DNA of 57,760 nucleotides from Lentzea kentuckyensis. GTDB taxonomy: Bacteria; Actinomycetota; Actinomycetes; Mycobacteriales; Pseudonocardiaceae. The stretch covers positions 1-57,760 of the forward strand of contig NZ_MUYM01000024.1 in the NCBI RefSeq assembly GCF_002150765.1. Reading direction: 5' to 3'. The notes beneath the pieces were generated by a model. That model ran no database searches and was not told the origin of the DNA. It worked only from the letters and a program-made list of their open reading frames with translations. A program made the translations under genes and the position numbers. Below are positions 17,905-26,269 of this stretch, in pieces; position 1 is the first letter of the stretch, and every line of letters starts with the position of its first letter.

Positions 17905-18520
17905 CCGCCTCGACGATGAACCAGTCGCCACGTCCGCAAAGCTTCCATCGCACCGAGCTGAAACCGGCGGACGTCATCTCCCGCACGACGTGATCGGGTT
18001 GGCGCAGGGTGAACCACCGATTGCGGTTCATGCGCACGCCCTTGCGCCAACCTTCCCAGTCGCCGACGCGCAGACTGATCGCCACTGCTCCGCCATCAGC
18101 CAGCACCCGGTGGATTTCGCCGAAGGCATGTGGGTGAGCGGAGCTGGGCATGTGCAGCAGGCTCCCGGACGCCCACACACCTGCGAACGCGCCGTCACCG
18201 AAGGGCATCGACAGCAGGTCGAGTTGCACAACCGGCGTGTTCGCCATTCTCCTGGTGATCCGCAGGAGCTCGATGCTCAGATCTCCGCTGATCACAAGGC
18301 GCCCTTGTGCCACGAGGTGCCGGCTGTCCCGACCGGCGCCACAGCCCAGGTCGAGCACATATCCGTCCGGCAGCATCGCGCGGAACCTCTCCAGCTCCTC
18401 CTTCAGTCCGGGAAAGTAGTCGAGCTGGTCGGTCTTGCTTGCGTAGTCGGCAGCGTCCTCGTCGTACGCCTGCCTGGTCGCCACCGTGATCGCGACCAGC
18501 CGCGGATCCTTTAGGTGCAC
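17852..18520 (-). CDS. Class I SAM-dependent methyltransferase
   Basis: A 222-residue Rossmann methyltransferase: motif I VLDLGCGAGRDSRHL near residue 55, the acidic end of strand 2 in ISGDLS, motif II-III VVQLDLLSMPFGDGAFAGVW, and the HRVLADGGAVAIS strand. This is the Methyltransf_11/25 fold, which acts on small molecules. Its start overlaps the stop of the GAF-like membrane gene, making it the last gene of a four-gene minus-strand operon (HIT, ThiL-like, GAF-like, methyltransferase). The acceptor is unknown; the neighbours point to a nucleotide- or phosphate-linked metabolite. Confidence 0.87.
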   Translation of the reverse strand: MHLKDPRLVAITVATRQAYDEDAADYASKTDQLDYFPGLKEELERFRAMLPDGYVLDLGCGAGRDSRHLVAQGRLVISGDLSIELLRITRRMANTPVVQLDLLSMPFGDGAFAGVWASGSLLHMPSSAHPHAFGEIHRVLADGGAVAISLRVGDWEGWRKGVRMNRNRWFTLRQPDHVVREMTSAGFSSVRWKLCGRGDWFIVEAVRASVPTCPDERPAESA

Positions 18521-19278
18521 TCGAAGTTCTCCCGACCGATCGCCAGACCGAGCTCGGTCATCTCCTCAATCAACGGGTGGCAGTTCAGGACCTCGAAGCC
18601 ACGGCTCGCATCGACGCTGACGCATCCGATGAACCTGCTGCGTCCGTTGCGAATCGGGGTGGCGAGCAGTGCAGTCCGATGGCTGAACTCGCGGAACTTG
18701 TTCCACTTGAGGTTCATGACCGACGCGGCGCCGTGCTCCTCGACGTGCTCATCGAAGTCCTGCTCGGTCTGCAGCTTCTCGATCAATGGAGCGGCGTTGA
18801 AGAAGACCTCTTTGTTGTGCTGCCAGCAGAGCCCGATGACTCCGACCCCCTTCTTCGGAGAGAACCCCCGGTTCGCGGGGTGGACGGACATCCGATAGGT
18901 GCTCACTCTGACCAGCACCCCGCTCACGGGGTGGCGGAGTGTCCTTTTCCTCTGCCAGATGTGCATGGCCAGGTCGCCAGTGCCGAGAGGTGGCTGAACC
19001 CGACTGCTGATCTCGAGCATCTGTCCGAAGCCCGCCAGGATCCTGCGGCGTATCAACACGTTGCGATCGAGTACCGAGCGGTTGTGGTAGTTCTCGAACG
19101 GGGTCAGCGCGCCGAACACACCTGCCACGGTGAGCAGTACCAGCGATATGTACCCGCGGCCCTGGACGAGCGAGTCCCAAAGCTGTCTGGAAGGCACGTC
19201 GTAGGCCTTGGCAGCGAGACCCAGCGTGGCGACCAGTAGCGTCGACCGGTCCAGCGCTTTGGCCGTGACCTGCTTCAC
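18511..19278 (-). CDS. Membrane protein with a C-terminal GAF-like domain
   Basis: A 255-residue protein. A hydrophobic segment near residues 13-25 and a clear membrane helix near 43-61 (ISLVLLTVAGVFGALTPF) are followed by a basic linker. A soluble domain from about residue 85 includes GVGVIGLCWQHNKEVF and ends ALLATPIRNGRSRFIGCVSV, which resembles the last strands of GAF sensor domains. There is no kinase, cyclase or DNA-binding part. GTG 19278 lies 3 bp after the ThiL-like stop, so the genes are coupled. An inner-membrane sensor of the pathway product is a reasonable guess, not shown. Confidence 0.6.
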   Translation of the reverse strand: MKQVTAKALDRSTLLVATLGLAAKAYDVPSRQLWDSLVQGRGYISLVLLTVAGVFGALTPFENYHNRSVLDRNVLIRRRILAGFGQMLEISSRVQPPLGTGDLAMHIWQRKRTLRHPVSGVLVRVSTYRMSVHPANRGFSPKKGVGVIGLCWQHNKEVFFNAAPLIEKLQTEQDFDEHVEEHGAASVMNLKWNKFREFSHRTALLATPIRNGRSRFIGCVSVDASRGFEVLNCHPLIEEMTELGLAIGRENFECT

Positions 19279-19281
19279 CCG

Positions 19282-20334
19282 CTACCTGCCTGCTGCCTCA
19301 GGTGCGTGTCTCCACGCCTTGCCGGGCAACGCCGACTCGCGGCCGTCAGACCTCCGCAGCAGCACCTCGCCGCCGTCGTTGACCTCGCCGATGACGTGCA
19401 GCGACAGCTGATTCCTCAGTTGGTCGACGGCGTCGGGCGGCGCGGTGAAGGTGAGTTCGAAGTCGACGGAGTCGCCGAAGACGAGCCCGAGCGGGTCCAG
19501 TTCCAGGTGCTGGGCGACCGCGACGACGGACTCAGGGAGCGGCACGGAGTCCTCGAACACGGTGATCCCAACGCCGCTGGCCGACGCGATGCACTCGACG
19601 GTCGCCTTCAACCCGTCGGACGTGTCCTGGCAGGACGTCACACGCTTGCTGGCGGCGAGCTTGATTCCCTCGTCGACTCGTGCGCTGGGGTGTCGCCAGC
19701 TGTCCAGCAGTTGTTCCAGGTACAGGTCGTTGATGGCCGGGTTCGGCTTCCTCGCCCGCAGGTACTCCATCGCGGCTCCGGCGTATCCGGTCGGTGCGGT
19801 GAGGCAGACCAGGTCGCCGGGCTTGGCGCCGCTGCGGAACAGCGTGTCTCCGCGTGCGCAGGTGCCGAGGGCCGTTGCGGAAAGGATCAGCCTCTCGGCG
19901 CTTCCGATGTCACCGCCGATGTTGGGACAATGGAACCGTGCGCAGGCGTCCTTGATGCCTTGCATGATGCTCTTGAACGCGTCGTCGCTCATGTCAGCCG
20001 GATAGCGCACGATCGACAGCAGACCGATGGGGTGGGCGCCCATCGCCGCGATATCGCTCACGTTTGCGGCGACCAGGTAGTAGCCGAGGTGGTAATCGCT
20101 CAGGTGGCCCATTTCGTAGAGGCGAAACTTCGGGCCGCGGACGTAATCGGAGCCCACCACTAGTTCATGGTTCCCGCTCATGCGGAACACCGCGCAGTCG
20201 TCCTGGGCGTCCGCTCCGGCGACGAGCCGGACCGTGCTGCACTCGTCCACTGCGATCTGCTCGGCCATTGCGCTCTGGTCGTGGAAGAGGTCCGCGATGA
20301 TGTTCGCCAGGCGGGTGGGTTCGTCGGATCTCAT
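19282..20334 (-). CDS. ThiL-like (thiamine-monophosphate kinase / AIR-synthase superfamily) protein
   Basis: A 350-residue PurM/ThiL-fold protein. ThiL landmarks are present in modified form: AGADAQDDCAVF near 40, NVSDIAAMGAHPIGLLSI near 90, PNIGGDIGSAERL near 130, DTSDGLKA near 236, and FGDSVDFELTFT near 285 (ThiL has GGDYELLF). The family phosphorylates small phosphate esters or makes AIR-type ligations with ATP. ThiL itself acts on thiamine phosphate; no thi gene is adjacent. ATG 20334 overlaps the HIT stop (ATGA) and was chosen over the longer open frame for that reason. Confidence 0.8.
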   Translation of the reverse strand: MRSDEPTRLANIIADLFHDQSAMAEQIAVDECSTVRLVAGADAQDDCAVFRMSGNHELVVGSDYVRGPKFRLYEMGHLSDYHLGYYLVAANVSDIAAMGAHPIGLLSIVRYPADMSDDAFKSIMQGIKDACARFHCPNIGGDIGSAERLILSATALGTCARGDTLFRSGAKPGDLVCLTAPTGYAGAAMEYLRARKPNPAINDLYLEQLLDSWRHPSARVDEGIKLAASKRVTSCQDTSDGLKATVECIASASGVGITVFEDSVPLPESVVAVAQHLELDPLGLVFGDSVDFELTFTAPPDAVDQLRNQLSLHVIGEVNDGGEVLLRRSDGRESALPGKAWRHAPEAAGR

Positions 20335-20993
20335 CGTGACCAGCTTTCGACCAGTTGCATGGTTCTGCGGAGAAGGTCCTTGCGAACCACCACTGCGTAG
20401 TCCCATTCGGGGTCGGGAATGTCGAGGGTGCTGCCGACAACAGACCTGAGGTATTGCCGTTTCTGGTTTCCGTTCGGCAGGTAGACCCGGCTGTGTCCGC
20501 GGTGGTGGCGCAGGAAGTAGGTGGATTCGGGCCACGGCGATCTGCGCAGTTCGGTGATCGAGTCGAGGTCGACGTACGAGAGCTCGTCACGGATCAGCAG
20601 GCTGTCCACGGCCGAGGCGTCAGCGGGGAGGAGGTGCAGGTGGGCGTGCGTGATGCAGGCTTGACTCTCCTCGTCGACGCCGGATCCGTGTTCCAAGATC
20701 AGCGGCTCGCCGAAGGTGGTGCGGTAGACCTCGGTGATGTCGCTCAGCAGTTCTTCGGTTTCGTCGGGGTGATCGGCGAGCACCTGGGCGAACGACAAGT
20801 AGTGCTTGCGGGGGAGCAGTAGGAGATGACCGGTCATCAAAGGTGACATGTCCGCTAGAACTTCGAAGTTCGCTGTGGACCAAGCTCGCCGATGTGGCGG
20901 ATCTCCTTCGTAGAACCGGCTGAACGACGTGTCGGCGGCACCTGCGATTTCCTCGCAGAAGTCAGCGCCATCGCACTGCGGCATGTTGATCAC
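20331..20993 (-). CDS. Divergent HIT-family hydrolase/transferase, first gene of the minus operon
   Basis: A 220-residue protein: FSRFYEGDPPHRRAWSTANF, PLMTGHLLLLPRKHYLSF and the triad ITHAHLHLLPAD near residue 130 place it in the HIT/GalT superfamily. It has about 75 extra residues after the triad, unlike standard HIT proteins, with a WPESTYFLRHHRGHSRVY strand. GTG 20993 has GAGGGG six bases upstream. The stop overlaps the ThiL-like start. It is the promoter-proximal gene of the four-gene operon. Substrate unknown; it differs enough from the HIT protein at 17.4-17.9 kb to act on another compound. Confidence 0.8.
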   Translation of the reverse strand: MINMPQCDGADFCEEIAGAADTSFSRFYEGDPPHRRAWSTANFEVLADMSPLMTGHLLLLPRKHYLSFAQVLADHPDETEELLSDITEVYRTTFGEPLILEHGSGVDEESQACITHAHLHLLPADASAVDSLLIRDELSYVDLDSITELRRSPWPESTYFLRHHRGHSRVYLPNGNQKRQYLRSVVGSTLDIPDPEWDYAVVVRKDLLRRTMQLVESWSR

Positions 20994-21131
20994 CCACGAC
21001 CCCTCGTGTCGAACTCACGCCATTGTGGTGGTCGGCGTTCCTGAGATCGTGGCGCAGCTTGGTGACGAATCAGTGTGTGTCGTCTGAGGTTAGCTCAAAT
21101 GTAGCAATCAAGATTCTTGGGCATTCCGTGG

Positions 21132-21488
21132 ATGATTGCCGATGGTGTCACCTTTGCTGGCCAATTCTGGCTGATTGGGAATGTGGAGTCCCTGCGGAGA
21201 CAATATGACGATCGCGTGGAATCGGTAGTGAATCAACCGTGGAGTCGAGGACTCGCCTTGTCGGAGGGGTGGTGGACTGCGCGGCAATCGGTTCCACAGC
21301 GGTTGATCTGCGGAAACACGCCCGGCAACGTCAACGACCGGTCGTCGCGCCACGTAGACACCTGCGCCTCGCCGAAGGCACCTGTCGTCGAGAGCGACGA
21401 GTGGGACGTCGACAAGATCGCCGAGGCTTTCGAGCAAAAGCACGAACCCGAGGACCCCGCCTGGGTGCGTTGGGGTGTCCGAACCTGA
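21132..21488 (+). CDS. Possible small hypothetical ORF or gene remnant
   Basis: An open frame of about 118 codons. Only the last third looks coding by third-position GC (VVESDEWDVDKIAEAFEQKH then WVRWGVRT). The earlier part has poor codon use and no ribosome site was seen before ATG 21132. It overlaps the start of the next gene by 14 bp, which hints at coupling. No family recognised. It could be a shorter gene with a later start or a decayed one. The surrounding stretch 20994-21474 otherwise shows only moderately low GC and no clear RNA. Confidence 0.25.
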   Translation: MIADGVTFAGQFWLIGNVESLRRQYDDRVESVVNQPWSRGLALSEGWWTARQSVPQRLICGNTPGNVNDRSSRHVDTCASPKAPVVESDEWDVDKIAEAFEQKHEPEDPAWVRWGVRT

Positions 21489-21837
21489 CGCGAACGGGCA
21501 GAGTGGCCGAGTGGATCAGCGCGAGATCATGCAGCGGGCGCTCGGCGTCCTGACGCTCAGCTACGACGGTGCCGAGTCGAGCGACTACCTGCGGATGGCC
21601 CTCAAGTCGTTGCAGGAGGGTGTGTTCAGCTACGAGGTCAAGGTCGACGGCGAGTTGAACGAGGCCGGCGCGCAGGCGCTCAAGCAGGCGATGGACCAGG
21701 TGTTGTCGCAGTTCGGCTGGTTCACGGCGGGGTTGCTCTACGCCTTTCACGGCGTCGCCCAGGCTTACGAGAACGACTACGAGGACGCCGACGTGCAGGA
21801 GGTGCTGAGGCAGCTCGCCATCAGGCTTGCTGACTGA
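21475..21837 (+). CDS. Small hypothetical protein
   Basis: A 120-residue protein with good coding bias and a mostly helical pattern (REIMQRALGVLTLSYDGAES; AQALKQAMDQVLSQFGWFTA; EDADVQEVLRQLAIRLAD). No signal peptide, membrane helix or catalytic motif. GTG 21475 overlaps the small frame before it; GTG 21511 or ATG 21529 are possible alternatives. The 3' end overlaps the convergent beta-lactamase-fold gene by 17 bp. Function not recognised. Confidence 0.6.
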   Translation: MSEPDANGQSGRVDQREIMQRALGVLTLSYDGAESSDYLRMALKSLQEGVFSYEVKVDGELNEAGAQALKQAMDQVLSQFGWFTAGLLYAFHGVAQAYENDYEDADVQEVLRQLAIRLAD

Positions 21838-22639
21838 GTTCCGCCCGGACGCCGTCGGAGAACGGGGTCCACGCCTCGACCGCCCACGGCCCGAAACGCA
21901 GGTCCGTCAACGCCACGCACGCCGCGGAAATCGTCGGATCGACCCACAGGAACGTGCCGGACTGCCCGAAGTGCCCGAACGTCTGCGGCGAAAAAGAGGT
22001 GCCGGTCCAGTGCGGCGACTTGCCGTCGCGGATTTCGAAACCCAGACCCCAGTCGTTCGGTTTCTGCATGCCGTAACCGGGCAGCACGCCGTTCAGTCCG
22101 GGAAACACCACCGAAGTCGCCTCGGCGACCAACTCGCGAGAAACCAGCGACGGCGACAGCAGCTCGGCGGCGAACAACGCCAGGTCAGCGGCGCAGGACT
22201 CGGCACCGGCGCCCGCCGAGCCGACCAACGCCGACGATTTCATCCCCAAAGGCACGAAAACAGCCTCGTGCAGATAAGTGGCGAACGGCATCTCGCAAGC
22301 CGCAGCGACAAAAGAAGCCAGCACGTCGAAGCCCGCGTTGGAGTAAATCCGGCGTTTCCCCGGCTCGGCCTGCACCTCGGCCTTGTCGAACGCGTAGCCG
22401 GCGGTGTGCGAGATCAGGTGCCGCACCGTGGAACCGGAAGGCCCGGCCGGCTGGTCCCACTCGACCGCGCCCTCCTCCACCGCCACCAGCACGGCGTACG
22501 ACGTCAGCAGCTTCGTCACCGACGCCAGCGGGAACACCCGCTGCTGATCACCCAGCGACCCCACGACCGACCCGCCTGAGACGACGGCCACCGCCACGTT
22601 CTCGACAGGCCACGACGCTGCCACTTCGACGCTCCGCAT
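21821..22639 (-). CDS. Serine beta-lactamase/D-alanyl carboxypeptidase-fold hydrolase
   Basis: A 272-residue class C-type hydrolase without signal peptide. Motif 1 SxxK is LASVTKLL near residue 39, motif 2 YxN is IYSNAGFD near residue 98, and motif 3 is the HxG in FGHFGQSGTFLW near 222. Such cytosolic relatives include esterases and peptidases (family S12) rather than true beta-lactamases. ATG 22639. It is divergent from rnz with only 23 bp between the starts, so the two promoters must overlap into each other's coding region. Confidence 0.87.
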   Translation of the reverse strand: MRSVEVAASWPVENVAVAVVSGGSVVGSLGDQQRVFPLASVTKLLTSYAVLVAVEEGAVEWDQPAGPSGSTVRHLISHTAGYAFDKAEVQAEPGKRRIYSNAGFDVLASFVAAACEMPFATYLHEAVFVPLGMKSSALVGSAGAGAESCAADLALFAAELLSPSLVSRELVAEATSVVFPGLNGVLPGYGMQKPNDWGLGFEIRDGKSPHWTGTSFSPQTFGHFGQSGTFLWVDPTISAACVALTDLRFGPWAVEAWTPFSDGVRAELSQQA

Positions 22640-22662
22640 GGGACAGACGTTAACGTCAGGGG

Positions 22663-23574
22663 GTGACAGTCCGGGAACTGATCGTCCTGGGAACGGCCAG
22701 CCAGGTTCCCACGCGCCAGCGCAACCACAACGGCTATCTGCTGAGGTGGGACGGCGAGGGCTTCCTCTTCGACCCCGGCGACGGCAGCCAGCGGCAGCTC
22801 CTCAGGTCGGGCGCCGCTGCGAGCGACATCACCCGCATCTGCATCACGCACTTCCACGGCGACCACTGCCTGGGCGTCCCGGGAATCGTCCAGCGACTGT
22901 CCCTGGACCGGGTCCCGCACACCGTCCACGCGCACTTCCCGAAGTCGGGCGCGCACTTCTTCGAACGCCTCCGCTACGCCAGCGCCTTCTACGACGCCGC
23001 GGACATCAAGGAAGAGCCCGTGGCCGAGGACGGACAGGTCGCCACCGGCAAGTTCGGCACGCTGGAGGCGTACCGGCTGGACCACGGCATCGACAGCTTC
23101 GGGTACCGGCTCACCGAGCCCGACGGCCACCGCATGCTTCCCGAGAAGCTCAGGGAGCACGGCATCCAGGGCCCGCAGGTCCGGATCCTGCAGAGCGACG
23201 GCGAGTTCAACGGCGTCAAGCTGCAGGACGTCAGCGAACCCCGCAAAGGCCAGAAGTTCGCCTTCGTCATGGACACCCGGCTCTGCGACAACGTCTACGA
23301 GCTCGCGGACCAGGCCGACATGCTGGTCATCGAGTCGACCTACCTCGCCCGCGACACGAAGCTCGCCGGCGACCACGGCCACCTCACCGCCCAGCAGGCC
23401 GCCCGCGTCGCGCAGGACTGCAAGGTTCGCAAGCTGGTCCTCACCCACTTCTCCCAGCGTTACGAGGACCCCGCCGAGTTCCACGCCGAGGCGGCGGAGG
23501 AGTTCGGCGGCGAGATCGTCATCGCGAAGGACCTGGACCGGATTCCGGTGCCGAAGCGAGCCACTGGTCCCTGA
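22663..23574 (+). CDS. rnz: Ribonuclease Z (tRNA 3' endonuclease)
   Basis: A 303-residue metallo-beta-lactamase-fold protein with the RNase Z motifs: [20 protein letters not shown] near residue 62, [12 protein letters not shown] near 204 with the metal Asp, ESTY near 222, [11 protein letters not shown] near 240 and [10 protein letters not shown] near 258. It cleaves the 3' trailer of pre-tRNA; the three Ser tRNA genes of this window lack an encoded CCA and need such processing. GTG 22663 follows a GGGGG ribosome site. The 3' end overlaps the convergent epimerase gene by 56 bp. Confidence 0.92.
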   Translation: MTVRELIVLGTASQVPTRQRNHNGYLLRWDGEGFLFDPGDGSQRQLLRSGAAASDITRICITHFHGDHCLGVPGIVQRLSLDRVPHTVHAHFPKSGAHFFERLRYASAFYDAADIKEEPVAEDGQVATGKFGTLEAYRLDHGIDSFGYRLTEPDGHRMLPEKLREHGIQGPQVRILQSDGEFNGVKLQDVSEPRKGQKFAFVMDTRLCDNVYELADQADMLVIESTYLARDTKLAGDHGHLTAQQAARVAQDCKVRKLVLTHFSQRYEDPAEFHAEAAEEFGGEIVIAKDLDRIPVPKRATGP

Positions 23575-24376
23575 CGATCTCCTCCAACGACGAACAACGG
23601 GGCTCCCACCCCAACGCGCGCAACGCGGACACGTCAGCCCGCAGCGACCGGGCCTCACCGGCGTGCGCGGGCTTCCACGTGACGTCCATAGACCGGCCGG
23701 TCACTTCGGACACGGCAGAAAGCACGTCACGCACAGACGCAGCCGTCGCGCCGACGTTGTAGACCGACGACGTGCCCACGGAACAAGCCTCCAGTGCCAC
23801 GACGAAAGCTGCGGCAACGTCGCGTACGTGCACGAAGTCGCGCACGGACCCACCGTCGCCGTAGACCTCCATGCCCGGCACCGTTCCGGCCGCGCAGGCG
23901 ACGGCACGGGTGATCACCCGAGTGGTGTCCGTGTCACCACCTCCAGCGACGTTGAACAAACGGAGAGTGGTCGCCCCGATCTGCCCGGACCGCGCCGCCC
24001 AGGCCACGAGGTCCTCGGCCGCCGCCTTGGTCGCGGCGTACGGCGACGAGGGTTCCCGGACGGACTCCTCGGTCAGCACGGCATCCGAGGGCCGGTACAC
24101 CGCGCCAGTCGACGCGAGCAGGAATCGTTGGCCCTTCAACGCTTTCAGGACGTTCAGCGTTCCGGCCACGTTCGTCTCGTAGTACGAAATTGGATCAAGA
24201 AACGACTCGCGCACACGGGCCACGGCGGCCAAGTGGATGACGGCGTCCACGTCGGGCAACTCGAACGGCTCCGAGAGGCGCTGACGCGACAAAACAGGTT
24301 CATGTCCATGAACCTGCAGCTCACGCACCACGGCACGGCCCACATACCCAGTGGCACCGGTCACTAGAACTCGCAC
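23519..24376 (-). CDS. NAD-dependent epimerase/dehydratase (UDP-glucose 4-epimerase-like)
   Basis: A 285-residue extended SDR. The NAD-binding loop is [13 protein letters not shown] near residue 4, then [14 protein letters not shown] near 42, a LLASTGAVY Ser/Thr site near 86, and the catalytic [13 protein letters not shown] (YxxxK) near 110. [17 protein letters not shown] near 172 is the substrate-side signature of GalE/RfbB-type enzymes. It probably interconverts nucleotide sugars. No glycosyltransferase is adjacent, so the sugar is unknown. GTG 24376 is the first in-frame start giving an intact NAD loop. Confidence 0.87.
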   Translation of the reverse strand: MRVLVTGATGYVGRAVVRELQVHGHEPVLSRQRLSEPFELPDVDAVIHLAAVARVRESFLDPISYYETNVAGTLNVLKALKGQRFLLASTGAVYRPSDAVLTEESVREPSSPYAATKAAAEDLVAWAARSGQIGATTLRLFNVAGGGDTDTTRVITRAVACAAGTVPGMEVYGDGGSVRDFVHVRDVAAAFVVALEACSVGTSSVYNVGATAASVRDVLSAVSEVTGRSMDVTWKPAHAGEARSLRADVSALRALGWEPRCSSLEEIVRDQWLASAPESGPGPSR

Positions 24377-24421
24377 AAGTTGACCCTAAAGGTCGACGGG
24401 GGTTGCGCCGATAACACCCAA

Positions 24422-24649
24422 GTGAGTTATCCCCATCGCGCTGTGCACACAAGCATCGCCGGACTCCTGCACGACGTGGCCGTGCACGAGTTCAAGCGGC
24501 AGGAGTTCCTGCGCAACGTGGCCGAGATCGTGGGAGCCGCACCCACGCCCGAGCCCGCCGAGGTCACCGTGCCCATGCCGGCCCTCAGCTCGACGCGCAC
24601 CTTCCTCAACGGCGTTGACCAGGTTCTTCGGGACGCCGCCCGCGCCTAG
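24422..24649 (+). CDS. Small hypothetical protein
   Basis: A 75-residue protein from GTG 24422 (TTG 24380 and GTG 24443 are alternatives; no start has a clear ribosome site). Coding bias is good. Sequence such as LLHDVAVHEFKRQEFLRNVA suggests one amphipathic helix, a Pro/Glu middle and a C-terminal helix. No known domain was recognised. It is followed by a GC-rich hairpin at 24687. Confidence 0.5.
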   Translation: MSYPHRAVHTSIAGLLHDVAVHEFKRQEFLRNVAEIVGAAPTPEPAEVTVPMPALSSTRTFLNGVDQVLRDAARA

Positions 24650-24686
24650 TGCGCATCCAGATCATCGCCTGATCCACTTGCCGTGA

Positions 24687-24704
24687 GGCCCGCGAAAGCG
24701 GGCC
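24687..24704 (+). terminator. GC-rich tetraloop hairpin
   Basis: GGCCCGC and GCGGGCC pair perfectly around a GAAA loop, 37 bp after the small gene. No T-run, but stem and tetraloop are very stable. Confidence 0.55.
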
Positions 24705-24829
24705 CGCCGCAACCTTCATCCGGCCGTTGCCGGACCGTGCTTCGACACACATACCGGGTGCCTCTACGCTACGCGTCACCCGGCGATCGCCGGTCACGTC
24801 CTCCGCTTCTCTTAAGCGAGTTTTCGGCG

Positions 24830-26260
24830 ATGAATCATGTCCTCGCAGCGCTCAACGAGCGCCTCGGAAGGTTGTTCGGTGACCGGCTTGTCGTGCTGGC
24901 CGGTGGCACGCGTCTGGCTAAGCGCGCGCACGAGCTCCATACGCTCGGTGCACGCCATACGCTCGTGCTCGATACCGACGATCATGCCCCGCTGCATGAT
25001 TCGGTGATCGCCCGATGGATCTCGCTGGGCATCAAGGGCGGCTTCGTCGCGGTCGAGCAGCGCCGTCTCGGCAAGCTGCTCACCAAGCCGAGCGCCGAGG
25101 TGCGCGAGATCCTGCACGACTTCGACCCCGAGGCCGAAGCCGTCGTGATCAGCACGCCCTACAACGAGATCAGCACGTTCCAGGGCCGCCCGGTGCTCAA
25201 CGCGCGCCAGCACAAGTGGGTCGAGCTGGAGAACAAGACCACGATCGACGCGCTCTGGGACGAGCTCAGCGCCCGCCGCGCGCCGGCCATGGTGTTCGAC
25301 CTCGACTTCGAACGTCTCTGGGGCGCCTCGGAGATCCTGGACCGCGGCGCGGGCGTCGTCTGGTCCGGTGACGGCCCGGCGATCAACGGCGGCGCGAACT
25401 TCGTGCGCCGCGTGCGGTCCTACGAGGAGGCGAAGGAAGCCTTCGACGTGCTCGCGCCCAAGTGCGACCAGGTGCGCGTGATGCCGTTCCTGGAAGGCAT
25501 TCCGGTGAGCGTGCACGGCATCGTCTTCCCGGACGGCACCGCGGTGCTGCGCCCGATCGAGATGGTCGTGCCGCGCCGCCAGGGCCAGGCCAAGTTCCTC
25601 TACGCGGGCTGCGCGTCCTACTACGACCCGCCCGTGTGGATCCGCGACGAGATGCGCAACCTGGCCCGCCGCGTCGGCGAGCACCTGCGCGGGACCGTCG
25701 GCTACCGCGGCACGTTCACACTGGACGGCATCGCGACCGAGGACGGCTTCCTGCCGACCGAGATCAACACCCGCTACGGCGGCGCGATGGTGTGCTTCGA
25801 GGACGCCGTCCCGACGCTGCCGCTCGCGCTGGTGCAGGTCGCCCTGGTCGCGGGCTGGGACCTCGGCATCTCCTCGATGGAGTTCGAGGAGCTCGTCCTG
25901 CAGGCCGCGGACACCGTCCGGTCCGGTGCGGTGGGCGCCAACGTGCGTGCCGTGCAACCGACCCAGGTGGACGAACGCCGCGTGATCTTCACCGGCTGGG
26001 CGTGCCGGCTGGCGCACCCGGACGAGCCCGCGCACGCGACGCTGCGGCTGAGCCCGTCGCCGATCGGCGGACGCCTGGACCTTGACCTGCACCGCGAGAA
26101 CATGCCCGTCGGGCCACCGGTGGCGGCACTGACCGTCGCGGCGTTCGCGCTGGCCGACCAGGAGTGGGGTACGGGCCTCGGGGCCCTGGAGCCCGCGATC
26201 GCGATCGAGGACGAGATCCAGGCCGAGCAGACGATCATCGAAGAGGCCGTCATCGCCTGA
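24830..26260 (+). CDS. Stand-alone ATP-grasp domain protein
   Basis: A 476-residue protein. The N-terminal pre-ATP-grasp part (LVVLAGGTRLAKRAHELHTL) is followed from about residue 125 by ATP-grasp elements: VELENKTTIDALWDELSARR, FVRRVRSYEEAKEAF, and metal-binding FTLDGIATEDGFLPTEINTR near residue 305. A further C-terminal domain (GWACRLAHPDEPAHATLRLS) is unassigned. It should join a carboxylate to an amine or thiol using ATP. ATG 24830 is chosen because sequence upstream has poor coding bias; a 14-bp palindrome (CCGGCGATCGCCGG, 24780-24793) lies 36 bp before it. No peptide precursor gene was found beside it. Confidence 0.8.
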   Translation: MNHVLAALNERLGRLFGDRLVVLAGGTRLAKRAHELHTLGARHTLVLDTDDHAPLHDSVIARWISLGIKGGFVAVEQRRLGKLLTKPSAEVREILHDFDPEAEAVVISTPYNEISTFQGRPVLNARQHKWVELENKTTIDALWDELSARRAPAMVFDLDFERLWGASEILDRGAGVVWSGDGPAINGGANFVRRVRSYEEAKEAFDVLAPKCDQVRVMPFLEGIPVSVHGIVFPDGTAVLRPIEMVVPRRQGQAKFLYAGCASYYDPPVWIRDEMRNLARRVGEHLRGTVGYRGTFTLDGIATEDGFLPTEINTRYGGAMVCFEDAVPTLPLALVQVALVAGWDLGISSMEFEELVLQAADTVRSGAVGANVRAVQPTQVDERRVIFTGWACRLAHPDEPAHATLRLSPSPIGGRLDLDLHRENMPVGPPVAALTVAAFALADQEWGTGLGALEPAIAIEDEIQAEQTIIEEAVIA

Positions 26261-26269
26261 CCGGACGGT

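Noticed and set aside
16158..21100. Integrase-mediated island with att sites
   Set aside because: No integrase gene and no duplicate of the tRNA-Arg 3' end could be found in the window, so only a base-composition argument remains.
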